A stretch of 64,000 nt of DNA from Flavobacteriaceae bacterium (GTDB lineage: Bacteria > Bacteroidota > Bacteroidia > Flavobacteriales > Flavobacteriaceae): the NCBI GenBank assembly GCA_002690805.1, contig NZFW01000024.1, positions 12,231 through 76,230 on the forward strand, read 5' to 3'. Position 1 is the first letter of the stretch. Each line of letters begins with the position of its first letter. The notes under the pieces were generated by a model. It had not been told where the DNA came from, ran no database searches, and worked only from the letters and a program-made list of their open reading frames with translations. Below, one piece after another: positions 30,947 through 41,164 of this stretch. Position numbers and translations under genes: made by a program.

Positions 30947-31159
30947 TTAGGGCAGATCAAATAAGTCTTCTACTTTACAACCAAGTGTTTTTGCGATTTT
31001 TAATGCTAAAACTGTTGATGGAACATATATTCCATTTTCAATGGCATTAATACTCTTTCTTGATACCTCTGCAGCAACAGATAAATCCTGTTGAGTTAAA
31101 TTTGCAGATTTTCTAAATTCTTGTAAATTATTTATAAGTTTTTTATGATTTTTCCCCAA
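30947..31159 (-). CDS. Small XRE/Cro-CI HTH transcriptional regulator
   Basis: LQEFRKSANLTQQDLSVAAEVSRKSINAIENGIYVPSTVLALKIAKTLGCKVEDLFDL. Confidence 0.92.
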   Translation of the reverse strand: MGKNHKKLINNLQEFRKSANLTQQDLSVAAEVSRKSINAIENGIYVPSTVLALKIAKTLGCKVEDLFDLP

Positions 31160-31162
31160 AAC

Positions 31163-31558
31163 CTACTTTTTTTCAAAATCATCAACAGCATCGGTTAGTT
31201 CTTTACCTGTATTGGGATAAAGGTATCCTGCTATCAAAGTTCCAATACCTATTAAACAAACTAAAGCCCCAACACCTTTTAAAATTTGACCAATTGCTAA
31301 ATATCCAAATAGATAGAGCCCAAGACCTACAAAAATTGTAATAACTCCATTTCTACGATAATCAATGGGTTCTTTTTTTCTTTCTTCAAAAATTTTAAGT
31401 AATTCTTCAATTTTATCAGAATTATCTAAATTTTTTGATATTTCTAGTACAGTTTCTCTTTTATCTTTTCCTTCATAATAAAGCCAGATAAATACAGCAA
31501 CTGGTATTATGATTCCTGTAATCATCCCGAAAATTGGTATTATAATATTTTGATCCAT
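31163..31558 (-). CDS. Two-span membrane protein (DUF6249-like), co-transcribed with XRE regulator
   Basis: N-terminal TM, linker KIEELLKIFEERKKEPIDYRRNGVITIFVGLGLYLFGYLA, second TM; 3-nt gap to XRE start. Confidence 0.7.
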   Translation of the reverse strand: MDQNIIIPIFGMITGIIIPVAVFIWLYYEGKDKRETVLEISKNLDNSDKIEELLKIFEERKKEPIDYRRNGVITIFVGLGLYLFGYLAIGQILKGVGALVCLIGIGTLIAGYLYPNTGKELTDAVDDFEKK

Positions 31559-31565
31559 AATTTAT

Positions 31566-31629
31566 ATTTTATAATGTAACGCAAACTTAACATAATTTAT
31601 AATGATAAGCAAACGTTACATTATAAAAT
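31566..31629. repeat. 16-bp perfect inverted repeat (31566-31581 / 31614-31629)
   Basis: ATTTTATAATGTAACG ... CGTTACATTATAAAAT with a 32-nt interior. Confidence 0.9.
31582..31613 (-). promoter_or_regulatory. Bacteroidota-type promoter enclosed by the inverted repeat
   Basis: Minus strand: TTTG (31613-31610) - 20 nt - TAAGTTTG (31589-31582); start codon at 31558. Confidence 0.7.
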
Positions 31630-31636
31630 TTAATCT

Positions 31637-31657
31637 ATTAATGTATTTTACATTAAT
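31637..31657. repeat. Palindrome ATTAATGTA-TTT-TACATTAAT
   Basis: 9-bp perfect arms with 3-nt spacer, between the YwaF-like stop and the promoter above. Confidence 0.8.
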
Positions 31658-31662
31658 GATAT

Positions 31663-32361
31663 TTATTTGGTTTTAGAATATAAAACTTTAGTAAAAAGAA
31701 GGTATGTTATTCCAAAAAGGATAAAAATTATCATATTAAGATAAATCAAATACATAGGCCACTCTCCAATAATTAATGGATTCTTCACATTTGGGGGCTC
31801 GTTGACATACATATAATTAGATTTTAAGAATCGATTTATGGGAATTAAAATAATCATAAGAAGATCTAAAAAAATCAATGTCCTAAGCCAAGAAAGTTTT
31901 CTAAGTTTATAGTTTAAGTAATAAAAAAGATATAGTGGAATGAGAATAATTAGTCCATGACTTAGGTAATAAATCATATATTCTAAATTACTTCCATCGT
32001 AATCATTTATTTGAGGTGTCAATATTGCAACGATACCTCCCAAAACACCTCCATAAAAATTAAACTCAAATAATTTTTTATTTTTAGTAATGAATAATAT
32101 AAAAATGCAGATTAGACTATTGATACTGCACAAGTGAAGAGGTAAGTGCTCCTTGAGACTCCATTGACCAGACTCTATATTTCCATAATGAGATACAATT
32201 GTGACTATTAATAAACAAAAACTTAAAGTTTTAGCAATAATTAAGTTTTGTTTTACACTAAAAAATTTTCCAATAAATAAAAATAAAGAAATAGAAAAAA
32301 ATGATATCAAAAAATTTCTAGTCCATTCAAAAGATAAAAATTCAATAAAATACTCTCTCAT
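31663..32361 (-). CDS. TIGR02206/YwaF-like membrane protein
   Basis: Multi-TM; EHLPLHLCSINSLICIF, FYGGVLGGIVAILTPQ, HGLIILIPLYLF. Confidence 0.75.
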   Translation of the reverse strand: MREYFIEFLSFEWTRNFLISFFSISLFLFIGKFFSVKQNLIIAKTLSFCLLIVTIVSHYGNIESGQWSLKEHLPLHLCSINSLICIFILFITKNKKLFEFNFYGGVLGGIVAILTPQINDYDGSNLEYMIYYLSHGLIILIPLYLFYYLNYKLRKLSWLRTLIFLDLLMIILIPINRFLKSNYMYVNEPPNVKNPLIIGEWPMYLIYLNMIIFILFGITYLLFTKVLYSKTK

Positions 32362-32407
32362 TTTTAAATATAATAATAAATGAATTCAGAGTAGTATAAT
32401 CTTATTT

Positions 32408-33064
32408 TTAATTAGTGATTGATTTTAAATTAGAAATTGTTTCTAAGGGGTTATTGGATTTAAATACAAAGCTTCCAGCAACTAACACATCAGCTCCATT
32501 TTCAATTAATTTTTCAGCATTTTTATCAGTAACTCCCCCATCAATCTCGATAAGTGCTTTACTTTCCTTAGAATCAATAAGCTGTTTAAGTTCTTGTGTT
32601 TTCTTAAATGTATTTGTAATAAATTTCTGTCCACCAAAACCAGGATTAACGCTCATTAAACAAACTAAATCAATATCTTCAATTATTGAATCTAAAACTG
32701 ATACTGGAGTGTGAGGGTTTAGAGCAACACCTGCTTTCATATTATTATTTTTAATTTCTTGAATTGTTCTGTGAAGATGATTACATACTTCGAAATGAAC
32801 GGTTAAGTATTTTGCATTTAAAGCAGCAAATGTTTTAATATAGCGGTCTGGATTAACAATCATTAGATGGACATCAAGCGGTTTATTAGCAGAAGAATTT
32901 ATAGATTTTAATACTGGCATTCCAAATGAAATATTTGGAACAAAAACCCCATCCATAATATCTATATGAAACCAATCAGCATCACTTTTATTAATCATCT
33001 TGCAGTCACGCTCTAAATTACCAAAATCAGCCGCTAGAATTGATGGTGCAATAAGCTTTTTCAT
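32408..33064 (-). CDS. rpe: Ribulose-phosphate 3-epimerase (ORF track starts at 33079; ATG at 33064 preferred)
   Basis: IAPSILAADFGNLERD, WFHIDIMDGVFVPNISFG, LDVHLMI, SVNPGFGGQKF. Confidence 0.95.
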   Translation of the reverse strand: MKKLIAPSILAADFGNLERDCKMINKSDADWFHIDIMDGVFVPNISFGMPVLKSINSSANKPLDVHLMIVNPDRYIKTFAALNAKYLTVHFEVCNHLHRTIQEIKNNNMKAGVALNPHTPVSVLDSIIEDIDLVCLMSVNPGFGGQKFITNTFKKTQELKQLIDSKESKALIEIDGGVTDKNAEKLIENGADVLVAGSFVFKSNNPLETISNLKSITN

Positions 33065-33071
33065 AGACCTT

Positions 33072-33935
33072 CTATCCAAGATATGTTTTAAGTATTTTAC
33101 TTCTGGATGTATGTTTTAGTCTTCTTATGGCTTTCTCTTTTATTTGACGAACTCTTTCTCGTGTCAAATCAAAAGTTTCTCCTATTTCTTCAAGTGTCAT
33201 AGCATGTTGATTTCCTAAGCCGAAATATAGTCGTACAACGTCTGCCTCTCGAGGGGTCAGTGTTTCTAGGGCTCTTTCAATTTCTGTCCTAAGAGATTCA
33301 TGTAAAAGTGTCCTATCAGGGTTAGGGGATTCACCTATATTTAAAACATCATATAAATTAGAATCTTCACCCTCAACCAAAGGAGCGTCCATTGAAACGT
33401 GACGTCCTGAATTTTTTAGTGATTCTTTTACATCATTAATGGTCATATCTAACTCTTTAGCAATTTCTTCAGGAGATGGTTGGCGTTCATGAGCTTGTTC
33501 TAAAAAAGCATATGTTTTATTAATTTTGTTTATAGAACCAATTTTATTTAATGGTAATCGAACGATTCTTGATTGTTCAGCCAAGGCTTGGAGGATAGAT
33601 TGACGAATCCACCAGACAGCATAAGAGATAAATTTAAAACCTCTAGTTTCATCAAATCTTTGAGCTGCTTTAATTAAACCCAAGTTACCTTCATTAATTA
33701 AATCTGGAAGCGTTAATCCTTGATTTTGATATTGCTTTGCAACTGATACCACAAAGCGTAAATTTGCCTTTGTTAATTTTTCAAGAGCAACTTGATCTCC
33801 TGATTTAATTCTTTGAGCCAATTCAACCTCTTCTTCAGCCGTAATTAAATCAACTTTACCAATTTCTTGTAAATACTTGTCTAAAGATGCTGTTTCTCTA
33901 TTGGTTACTTGTTTGGTAATTTTTAATTGTCTCAT
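33072..33935 (-). CDS. rpoD: Primary sigma factor RpoD/SigA, short Bacteroidota form
   Basis: [65 protein letters not shown]; lacks region 1.1. Confidence 0.96.
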   Translation of the reverse strand: MRQLKITKQVTNRETASLDKYLQEIGKVDLITAEEEVELAQRIKSGDQVALEKLTKANLRFVVSVAKQYQNQGLTLPDLINEGNLGLIKAAQRFDETRGFKFISYAVWWIRQSILQALAEQSRIVRLPLNKIGSINKINKTYAFLEQAHERQPSPEEIAKELDMTINDVKESLKNSGRHVSMDAPLVEGEDSNLYDVLNIGESPNPDRTLLHESLRTEIERALETLTPREADVVRLYFGLGNQHAMTLEEIGETFDLTRERVRQIKEKAIRRLKHTSRSKILKTYLG

Positions 33936-34000
33936 ATTTCATTTGATGTTACAACTTTTATACGTAGTTAAAACAAAAAGGTTTCATTTCTTTACAAAAA

Positions 34001-34026
34001 AAAACCTCCGTTGATTGGAGGTTTTT
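34001..34026 (-). terminator. Rho-independent terminator after pnp
   Basis: AACCTCC-GTTGATT-GGAGGTT hairpin; minus-strand T-run follows. Confidence 0.8.
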
Positions 34027-34049
34027 ATAATTGAGATTAATTATTTGGG

Positions 34050-36179
34050 TTAATCTTTTCTTTGGGGACGCTCCAAAAGAGCTTTTCTAGAAACTTTTTC
34101 TTTTCTTGTTCTTGGATCAACTCCAAAATATTTTACATCTAATTGATCACCTAATTTAAGAACATCATTAACATTTTCTGTTCTTTCCCATGCTATTTCA
34201 CTAATATGGAGTAGAACTTCATTTCCTGGAGCTTCATCATATTCAACTACTGCCCCAAAATCTAAAATCTTAATTACCTTGACACTATATGTTTTACCTT
34301 TTTCAGGCTTAAACAATAAAGATTCAATTTTTGCTATAACAGAATCAATGCCTTCCTTATCTGTTCCAAGAATTTCGACAATACCTTCTTCAGTTTCAGG
34401 ATCTTCATTTATTACAATAGTACACCCTGTAACTTTTTGAAGTTCCTGAATTACTTTTCCTCCAGGACCTATAAATGGACCAATAAACTCGTTAGGTATT
34501 CTTCTCGTTACCATTTTTGGAGAATGCGATTTAACTTCTTTATTAGGACTTTGAATTGTTTCACTTATTTTATCTAAGATATGTAGCCTTCCTTCTTTAG
34601 CCTGCTTAAGTGCTTTAACTAAAATTTCATATGAAAGACCTTTAATTTTAATATCCATTTGACATGCAGTTATTCCTTCAGATGTACCAGTAACTTTAAA
34701 ATCCATATCACCGAGATGATCTTCGTCCCCTAAAATATCACTTAAAACAGAGTATCTATCTCCATCAGATATTAAACCCATTGCTATTCCTGAAACTGGT
34801 CTTTTAATCTGAATACCAGCATCCATTAAAGCCATAGTTCCAGAACATACTGTTGCCATTGAAGAAGATCCATTTGATTCCAAAACTTCACTTACAACTC
34901 TGACTGTGTATGGACAATTATCAGGAATCATTCCTTTCAAACCTCTTTGAGCGAGGTTTCCATGTCCTACCTCCCGTCTTGATGTACCTCTTAATGGTCT
35001 AGCTTCACCTGTGCAAAAAGGTGGAAAATTATAATGTAAATAAAATGTTTCTTCTCCCTCATAGGAAGGCATATCAATTTTGTTTGCTTCTCTAGACGTC
35101 CCGAGTGTAACTGTTGCTAAAGCTTGAGTTTCACCTCTGGAAAAAATTGAAGAACCATGCGTAGATGGAAGATAGTCTACTTCACACCAGATTGGTCTTA
35201 TTTCGTCTGTTTTTCTTCCATCTAATCTAATTCCTTCACTCAGAGTAAGTTCTCTTATCGCTTCCTTTTGAGTTTTATTAAAATACTTATCAATTAAATT
35301 AGAATATTTATCAATCTCTTCTTCTTCAAAAGAGTTCATCAATTCTTCTTTTAAACTATTGAATGAACTACTTCTTTCACTTTTAGAAAATCCATTTTTG
35401 GCAATCTCATAACACTTGTCATAAGCAAAATCATTAATTTTTTTCTCTAATTCTTGATTTTCTTCGGACTTCTCGTATTCTCGTATTTTTTTTCTTCCGA
35501 CTAAATCAGCTAATCTATTCTGAGCTTTAATTTGATCTTTAATAGATTCATGAGCAAATTTTATAGCATCAGCCATTTCTTCTTCACTACATTCATCCAT
35601 TTCACCCTCAACCATCATAACTGAGTCTTCGGAGGCTCCAACCATAATATCAATATCTGAACTTTCTAATTGAGCTCTGGAAGGATTTATAATAAATTTT
35701 CCATCTAACCTCGAGACTCTAGCTTCTGATATTGGGCATTCAAATGGAAAATCACTTAATTGAATTGCTGCAGATGCAGCAAGTCCGGCTAAAGAGTCAG
35801 GCATAACGTCATCATCATGTGACATCAGCTGAATCATGACCTGGACTTCAGAATGATAATCTTTTGGGAACAATGGTCTTAAAACTCTATCTACTATTCT
35901 CATTGTTAGAATCTCTCCATCGCTTGGCCTTGCTTCTCTTTTGAAAAATCCACCAGGATACCTACCTGCTGCTGCAAATTTTTCTCTATAATCCACTGTA
36001 AGAGGTAAAAAATCAACATTACTTGATTCATAATTTGAAACAACTGTACACAATAACATTGCTTTGCCCATTTGAACAACTACTGATCCATGAGCTTGTT
36101 TTGCGAGCTTTCCAGTCTCTAGTGATATGATTCTTCCATCAGGAAGTTTTATTTCTTCTTTAAATACTTTTGGTTTCAT
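34050..36179 (-). CDS. pnp: Polyribonucleotide nucleotidyltransferase
   Basis: [56 protein letters not shown]-terminal S1 domain. Confidence 0.97.
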   Translation of the reverse strand: MKPKVFKEEIKLPDGRIISLETGKLAKQAHGSVVVQMGKAMLLCTVVSNYESSNVDFLPLTVDYREKFAAAGRYPGGFFKREARPSDGEILTMRIVDRVLRPLFPKDYHSEVQVMIQLMSHDDDVMPDSLAGLAASAAIQLSDFPFECPISEARVSRLDGKFIINPSRAQLESSDIDIMVGASEDSVMMVEGEMDECSEEEMADAIKFAHESIKDQIKAQNRLADLVGRKKIREYEKSEENQELEKKINDFAYDKCYEIAKNGFSKSERSSSFNSLKEELMNSFEEEEIDKYSNLIDKYFNKTQKEAIRELTLSEGIRLDGRKTDEIRPIWCEVDYLPSTHGSSIFSRGETQALATVTLGTSREANKIDMPSYEGEETFYLHYNFPPFCTGEARPLRGTSRREVGHGNLAQRGLKGMIPDNCPYTVRVVSEVLESNGSSSMATVCSGTMALMDAGIQIKRPVSGIAMGLISDGDRYSVLSDILGDEDHLGDMDFKVTGTSEGITACQMDIKIKGLSYEILVKALKQAKEGRLHILDKISETIQSPNKEVKSHSPKMVTRRIPNEFIGPFIGPGGKVIQELQKVTGCTIVINEDPETEEGIVEILGTDKEGIDSVIAKIESLLFKPEKGKTYSVKVIKILDFGAVVEYDEAPGNEVLLHISEIAWERTENVNDVLKLGDQLDVKYFGVDPRTRKEKVSRKALLERPQRKD

Positions 36180-36256
36180 TTTTCATTATTTATGTTAAAC
36201 TGTTGTGTGTTTGGCAACTAATGAAAAACTCAGGTTTCTAAGCATTCAGATTTTAG

Positions 36257-36526
36257 TTATTTTCGAATACCTAATTCTTTTATAATAGAACGATACCTTT
36301 CAATATCATTTGATTTTAGATAATTTAGAAGACTTTTTCTTTTACCTACTAATCCAACAAGGGACCTTTCGGTATTAAAATCTTTTCTATTATTTTTTAA
36401 ATGTTCGGATAAATGATTAATTCGGTATGAAAAAAGGGCTATTTGACCTTCTGTAGAACCTGTATCTGATTTTGATTTCCCATACTTTTTGAAAATCTTT
36501 TCTTTTATTTCTTTAGATAAATACAT
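36257..36526 (-). CDS. rpsO: 30S ribosomal protein S15
   Basis: DTGSTEGQIALFSYRINHLSEHLKNNRKD. Confidence 0.97.
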   Translation of the reverse strand: MYLSKEIKEKIFKKYGKSKSDTGSTEGQIALFSYRINHLSEHLKNNRKDFNTERSLVGLVGKRKSLLNYLKSNDIERYRSIIKELGIRK

Positions 36527-36615
36527 GCCAATATTTTAAAAATGATTCTTATGTAATAATAATTTCGGACAAATATAAGCGTTTTTAACAAGTAGAGCCT
36601 TAGATTTTAAATTTC

Positions 36616-37470
36616 TTATCTAATTTTTTGATTTAGAATTAAATCAATGTACTTATTAATTTGGTTTTTAAGATCACTTCTATGAACTATGAAATCTAAA
36701 AATCCTTTTTCTTTCAAAAACTCACTTGTTTGGAAGCCATCTGGAAGATCTTTTCCAGTTGTGTCTTTTACAACTCGAGGTCCAGCAAATGCTATTAGTG
36801 CTCTAGGTTCGGCAATATTAATATCACCTAACATTGCGAAAGATGCAGTGGTGCCTCCAGTTGTTGGATCAGTACATAAAGAAATATATGGTAGTTTAGC
36901 CTCTGCTAATTGTGCAAGTTTTGCAGATGTTTTTGCCATTTGCATGAGAGATGTTGCAGACTCCATCATTCTGGCTCCTCCAGATTTTGATATTATTAGT
37001 AGTGGATGAGAATTCTCAATGCAGTAACTGACTGCTCTTGAAATTTTTTCACCCACAACAGACCCCATTGAACCTCCAATAAATGAAAAATCCATACAAC
37101 AAACCACAATCTCATTACCCTTTGATTTTCCTACTGCTGTTCTGATTGCATCATTAAGATTAGTTTTCTTCTGAGCAATTTTAATTCTTTCTTTATATGT
37201 TTTGTTATCTATAAAATTTAAAAAGTCCTTTGATTTAATATTTTTATCTAGTTCGATAAAGGTTTTATCATCAAAAATTATTTCGAAATATTCTTTACTT
37301 CCTATATGGACATGATAATCATCTTCAGGGCTAACAAAAAAATTATCTGCTAATTCTTGAGTCTCTATAATTTTTCCCGAGGGAGTTTTATACCATAACC
37401 CCTTTGGAATATCTTTTTTTTCTTCGGTTTTAGTAAGAATTCCTTTTTCACTTCTTTTAAACCAACTCAT
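36616..37470 (-). CDS. accD: Acetyl-CoA carboxylase carboxyltransferase subunit beta
   Basis: [46 protein letters not shown]-terminal zinc ribbon lacks cysteines (see findings). Confidence 0.95.
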   Translation of the reverse strand: MSWFKRSEKGILTKTEEKKDIPKGLWYKTPSGKIIETQELADNFFVSPEDDYHVHIGSKEYFEIIFDDKTFIELDKNIKSKDFLNFIDNKTYKERIKIAQKKTNLNDAIRTAVGKSKGNEIVVCCMDFSFIGGSMGSVVGEKISRAVSYCIENSHPLLIISKSGGARMMESATSLMQMAKTSAKLAQLAEAKLPYISLCTDPTTGGTTASFAMLGDINIAEPRALIAFAGPRVVKDTTGKDLPDGFQTSEFLKEKGFLDFIVHRSDLKNQINKYIDLILNQKIR

Positions 37471-37482
37471 AATTTTATATAT

Positions 37483-38553
37483 TTAATCTAATGTATTAAG
37501 ATTATTCAAATCTTCAAAGGCTTTAGTTAAACGTTTATTGAATGTCTCTTCTCCTAATCTTAACCATTTTCTTGGATCATAATATTTTTTATTTGGTTCG
37601 TTGTCATCATCGGGGTTTCCAATTTGAGAACTAATATATTTGTAATTATCATTCATATAGTCTCTGATTCCCTCCGTAAAAGCGTACTGTAAATCAGTAT
37701 CAATATTCATCTTAATAACACCGTATTCAATAGCTTCGTTAATATCTTTTTTTGAAGATCCGGATCCACCATGAAAAACAAAATCAACAGTGTTAGGTGA
37801 AAGTTTATATTTTGATGAAATATATTCCTGTGAATTTTTAAGTATTTTAGGTGTAAGTTTAACATTTCCTGGCTTATACACACCATGGACATTCCCAAAA
37901 GCAGCTGCAATTGTAAATTGTGGACTTATTTTATTTAACTCTTTAAAGGCATATGCTACTTCTTCAGGCTGGGTGTAAAGCTTTGAAATATCCACATCGC
38001 TATTATCAACACCGTCTTCTTCACCTCCAGTTATTCCAAGCTCTATTTCTAGGGTCATACCCAGGGGTTTCATCCTTTTAAGGTATGATTTACATATTTC
38101 TATATTTTCTGCTAAAGGTTCTTCAGATAAGTCAATCATGTGGGAGCTAAATAATGAATGGCCATTTTTTTTGTAAAAATCCTCACTTGCTTCTAACAGA
38201 CCATCAATCCAGGGAAGAAGATTTTTAGAGCAATGGTCAGTATGGAGAATGACATATGTTTTGTAATACTTTGCCAATTCATGAACATGTTTTGCACCAG
38301 CTGTTGCTCCTGCAATTGCAGCTTTTTGATCGATATTTGAAAGACCTTTTCCAGCATTAAAGCTTGAACCTCCGTTTGAAAATTGAATGATCACAGGACT
38401 ATTTAGCTTGGAAGCTGTTTCTAAGACTGAATTTATTGAATTTGAACCAATAACATTAACTGCAGGAATAGCAAATTTCCTTGACTTAGCTAACTTAAAA
38501 ACTTCTTGAACATTGGTGCCTGTTACAACTCCTGGGGGAAAAGATAAACTCAT
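37483..38553 (-). CDS. fbaA: Class II fructose-bisphosphate aldolase
   Basis: VILHTDHCSKNLLPWIDGL, AAAFGNVHGVYKPGNV, FVFHGGSGSSKKDI, MNIDTDLQYAF. Confidence 0.96.
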   Translation of the reverse strand: MSLSFPPGVVTGTNVQEVFKLAKSRKFAIPAVNVIGSNSINSVLETASKLNSPVIIQFSNGGSSFNAGKGLSNIDQKAAIAGATAGAKHVHELAKYYKTYVILHTDHCSKNLLPWIDGLLEASEDFYKKNGHSLFSSHMIDLSEEPLAENIEICKSYLKRMKPLGMTLEIELGITGGEEDGVDNSDVDISKLYTQPEEVAYAFKELNKISPQFTIAAAFGNVHGVYKPGNVKLTPKILKNSQEYISSKYKLSPNTVDFVFHGGSGSSKKDINEAIEYGVIKMNIDTDLQYAFTEGIRDYMNDNYKYISSQIGNPDDDNEPNKKYYDPRKWLRLGEETFNKRLTKAFEDLNNLNTLD

Positions 38554-38583
38554 TATTTTTTTGCGTAAAATTAAAAATTTAAA

Positions 38584-41127
38584 TTAGAATGGATAGTTAA
38601 TTCCTATATTAAATACAGCTTGCTTAAGAGAAAATTCACTGAGCCATCTTTTTTGTTTTTCAAGAGAAGGATTATAAGTTTTAAACGCAGTATCAAATCT
38701 AAAAATAAAAAAATTAAGATCGTACCTAATACCAAAGCCAGACCCGATGGCGATTTCGCTTAAATCGGAAATACTATCAAAGGATGCTTCAGGATCATTA
38801 ACATTGTCTGAAATATTCCAAATATTTCCAGCGTCAATAAAAAAAGCTCCCTTTATAGGACCAATTAGTGGAAATCTATATTCTAAATTTGAGGATATTT
38901 TCAGGTTTGCTTCATTAAACTCATTTGAATTTTTTGTTATGCCAGGGCCAAGCTTATATGCTTTCCAGGCTCTATTGTCATTTGCTCCACCTGCAAAATA
39001 TGATCTAGAAAATGGAATATTGTTTGAGTTTCCAGTTGGTAAAGCTAATCCGCCAAAAAATCTAAATGCAATAAGTCGATCTCTACCGGTTTGAAAGTGT
39101 TTTATGTAATCAATCTCAGTTTTAAAGTATTGCGACGGAGACACACCATTTATTACATATTGGCCAAATTCATTTTGTTTTGAGGTTAATTTAAGTATTG
39201 AATTAAGAAAACTTCCTACCCATTCCACTTTCCATTTTAATTGGAAAAAGTCTTCATCAGTCAAATCTTCTTGACTATTTTTATTAAAGCTTAATGAAGA
39301 TCCTAAAATTAAATTGTTAACAGTTAATCTATTTTGTCGTTCTCTAATACTATTTATTTGTTCTATTTCATTGCTGTCATCTATTGTTAAGCTTCCATTT
39401 TGTACCTTTTCAATAAAAACATTAGCTCCCTCTGGTATTGTAAGATTCCCATCAATTCCAAAAAACTGATTTTCCAACAAGCTATTCTTCGCAAAAATAT
39501 TAAGCCTATCGTAAGAATTTCTGTAAACATTAAAATAATTTTCAATATTTTTATTATTTACAAATTCTAAATCAATGAGTTTAAAAATAATTTTTTTGGA
39601 TTTTTTTGGATTCCACTGATATTCATAACTGGTTCCAAAATATTGTTTATCCAGTCCAATGTTTTCTTGAAGTGTTGTTCCTATTGTTAACTGAGTAATA
39701 GGATTCATTTCCCTGGGGATTAATTTTAGTTTTTGAATTGGAATGGGAAAAATAATTTTAGGAAACTTAATCTTTATATCAGCTCCAAGTTCAAACAAGT
39801 TAAAAAACCTATCATTCCTCACAGCTGAATTTCTTGATGCTCCAAGAGTGCTTTTAATCCTTAAGTCTAAAATTTCTGTCCCTTTGAAAACATTTCTTAT
39901 TCCGTTATTTATTCCAAACCCCATACCAATGTTTTGAATATTAGAATGAGAAATATCCAAATCTATACCTAGTGAAAACCTTTCTTTTGGTGTTAAAAAG
40001 ACTGAGGAGGTCAATGTGCTGTCTGAGGTTTTTTGATATGAAATACTAGGATACTTAAAGTTTCTTAAAGAGTTAAAATATTTATATGTCAAGGCACGAT
40101 CTTTATCACTGTACCAATCATCTTTCTTTACAAAAATAGGATCAGTTATAGATTTTGGTCTATATTTTAATTTACCATTTGAAATAATCTCAAAATCTTT
40201 ATAAGAGGTTTTAAATTTTTTTTGGTCACTAGTGTTCTCATTTATAGATTCAATAAAAACTTTTATTTTATCAATTTTAAATCTTTTATATGAAATTTCT
40301 TTGAGACTATCTTTAATTCTTTTTTGGATAGGATTAATTTCCAGAATCACATCAATATTTTTATCCATTCCACTACTGTCAATTTTTGCTATAAATTGAA
40401 CACTATTTTGTTGAAAATTATAAACTCCATTATTTCTGAACATTTCAATTATTCTTTTTCTTTCGTTTTCAATATTTTCAATTTTAAATGGTTCTCCTGG
40501 CTTGAGGTAACTTTTAGATTTATTTGAAACAAATAAATCCTTTAGATCTTTGGATTTAATTTTTTGTTCAAAAAGACTAATTATATAAGGTTGATTTAAA
40601 TTTATATTATAATTAACCTCTTTCTTTTTTTGTCCAACACTAATTATTTCATAATTAGATTGAACATCAAAAAAGCCATCATTTTTAAAGTATTGTTCAA
40701 TTCTTCTTATATTATTATTAATTAATAAACTATCAATTAAAATTGGGGGTTCTCCATTTTTTTTGAGCCATGAGTTAAATTGGATATAATATTTTTCAAG
40801 TTGATAAACTTGTTTTGAGGACATCAAATTAATAGTCCTACTTTTTCTTTTAGCTTTTTTATTTAACCATTTTCTAAACTCTTTTTTGGGAAATTCTTTT
40901 GCCCAATGGTTTAATTGCATTTTAATTGGAAACCCAAAAAAAGAACTGTTTGATTTATTTAAAATTAATTGTTTTATTGGATGATTTTGATTTTCCTCAC
41001 CATCAATATATAATTTATTTTCTGTTAACAGAAACTTCCCATCACTCACAAACTTTTCACTAGCACATCCACAACACAATAGTAATATGAGAAGTATATT
41101 ATGTATTTTTGTAGAACTAAAATTCAA
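38584..41127 (-). CDS. BamA/TamA-family outer membrane protein, lipoprotein-like N-terminus
   Basis: Signal ILLILLLCCGCASEK, POTRA-like repeats, C-terminal barrel FRFFGGLALPTGNSNNIPFSRSYFAGGANDNRAWKAYKLGPG, FGIRYDLNFFIFRFD. Confidence 0.9.
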   Translation of the reverse strand: MNFSSTKIHNILLILLLCCGCASEKFVSDGKFLLTENKLYIDGEENQNHPIKQLILNKSNSSFFGFPIKMQLNHWAKEFPKKEFRKWLNKKAKRKSRTINLMSSKQVYQLEKYYIQFNSWLKKNGEPPILIDSLLINNNIRRIEQYFKNDGFFDVQSNYEIISVGQKKKEVNYNINLNQPYIISLFEQKIKSKDLKDLFVSNKSKSYLKPGEPFKIENIENERKRIIEMFRNNGVYNFQQNSVQFIAKIDSSGMDKNIDVILEINPIQKRIKDSLKEISYKRFKIDKIKVFIESINENTSDQKKFKTSYKDFEIISNGKLKYRPKSITDPIFVKKDDWYSDKDRALTYKYFNSLRNFKYPSISYQKTSDSTLTSSVFLTPKERFSLGIDLDISHSNIQNIGMGFGINNGIRNVFKGTEILDLRIKSTLGASRNSAVRNDRFFNLFELGADIKIKFPKIIFPIPIQKLKLIPREMNPITQLTIGTTLQENIGLDKQYFGTSYEYQWNPKKSKKIIFKLIDLEFVNNKNIENYFNVYRNSYDRLNIFAKNSLLENQFFGIDGNLTIPEGANVFIEKVQNGSLTIDDSNEIEQINSIRERQNRLTVNNLILGSSLSFNKNSQEDLTDEDFFQLKWKVEWVGSFLNSILKLTSKQNEFGQYVINGVSPSQYFKTEIDYIKHFQTGRDRLIAFRFFGGLALPTGNSNNIPFSRSYFAGGANDNRAWKAYKLGPGITKNSNEFNEANLKISSNLEYRFPLIGPIKGAFFIDAGNIWNISDNVNDPEASFDSISDLSEIAIGSGFGIRYDLNFFIFRFDTAFKTYNPSLEKQKRWLSEFSLKQAVFNIGINYPF

Positions 41128-41164
41128 GCTTAATTAATTTATTAATCAAAAGTACATTATTTGA

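Noticed and set aside
33072-33935. Short RpoD lacking region 1.1 as an alternative sigma factor
   Set aside because: About 287 aa is the standard primary sigma factor form in Bacteroidota.
36689-37009. 106-aa plus-strand ORF antisense to accD
   Set aside because: Shadow ORF in the conserved carboxyltransferase region.
38747-39094. 115-aa plus-strand ORF antisense to the BamA/TamA-like gene
   Set aside because: Antisense to conserved barrel sequence; no independent support.
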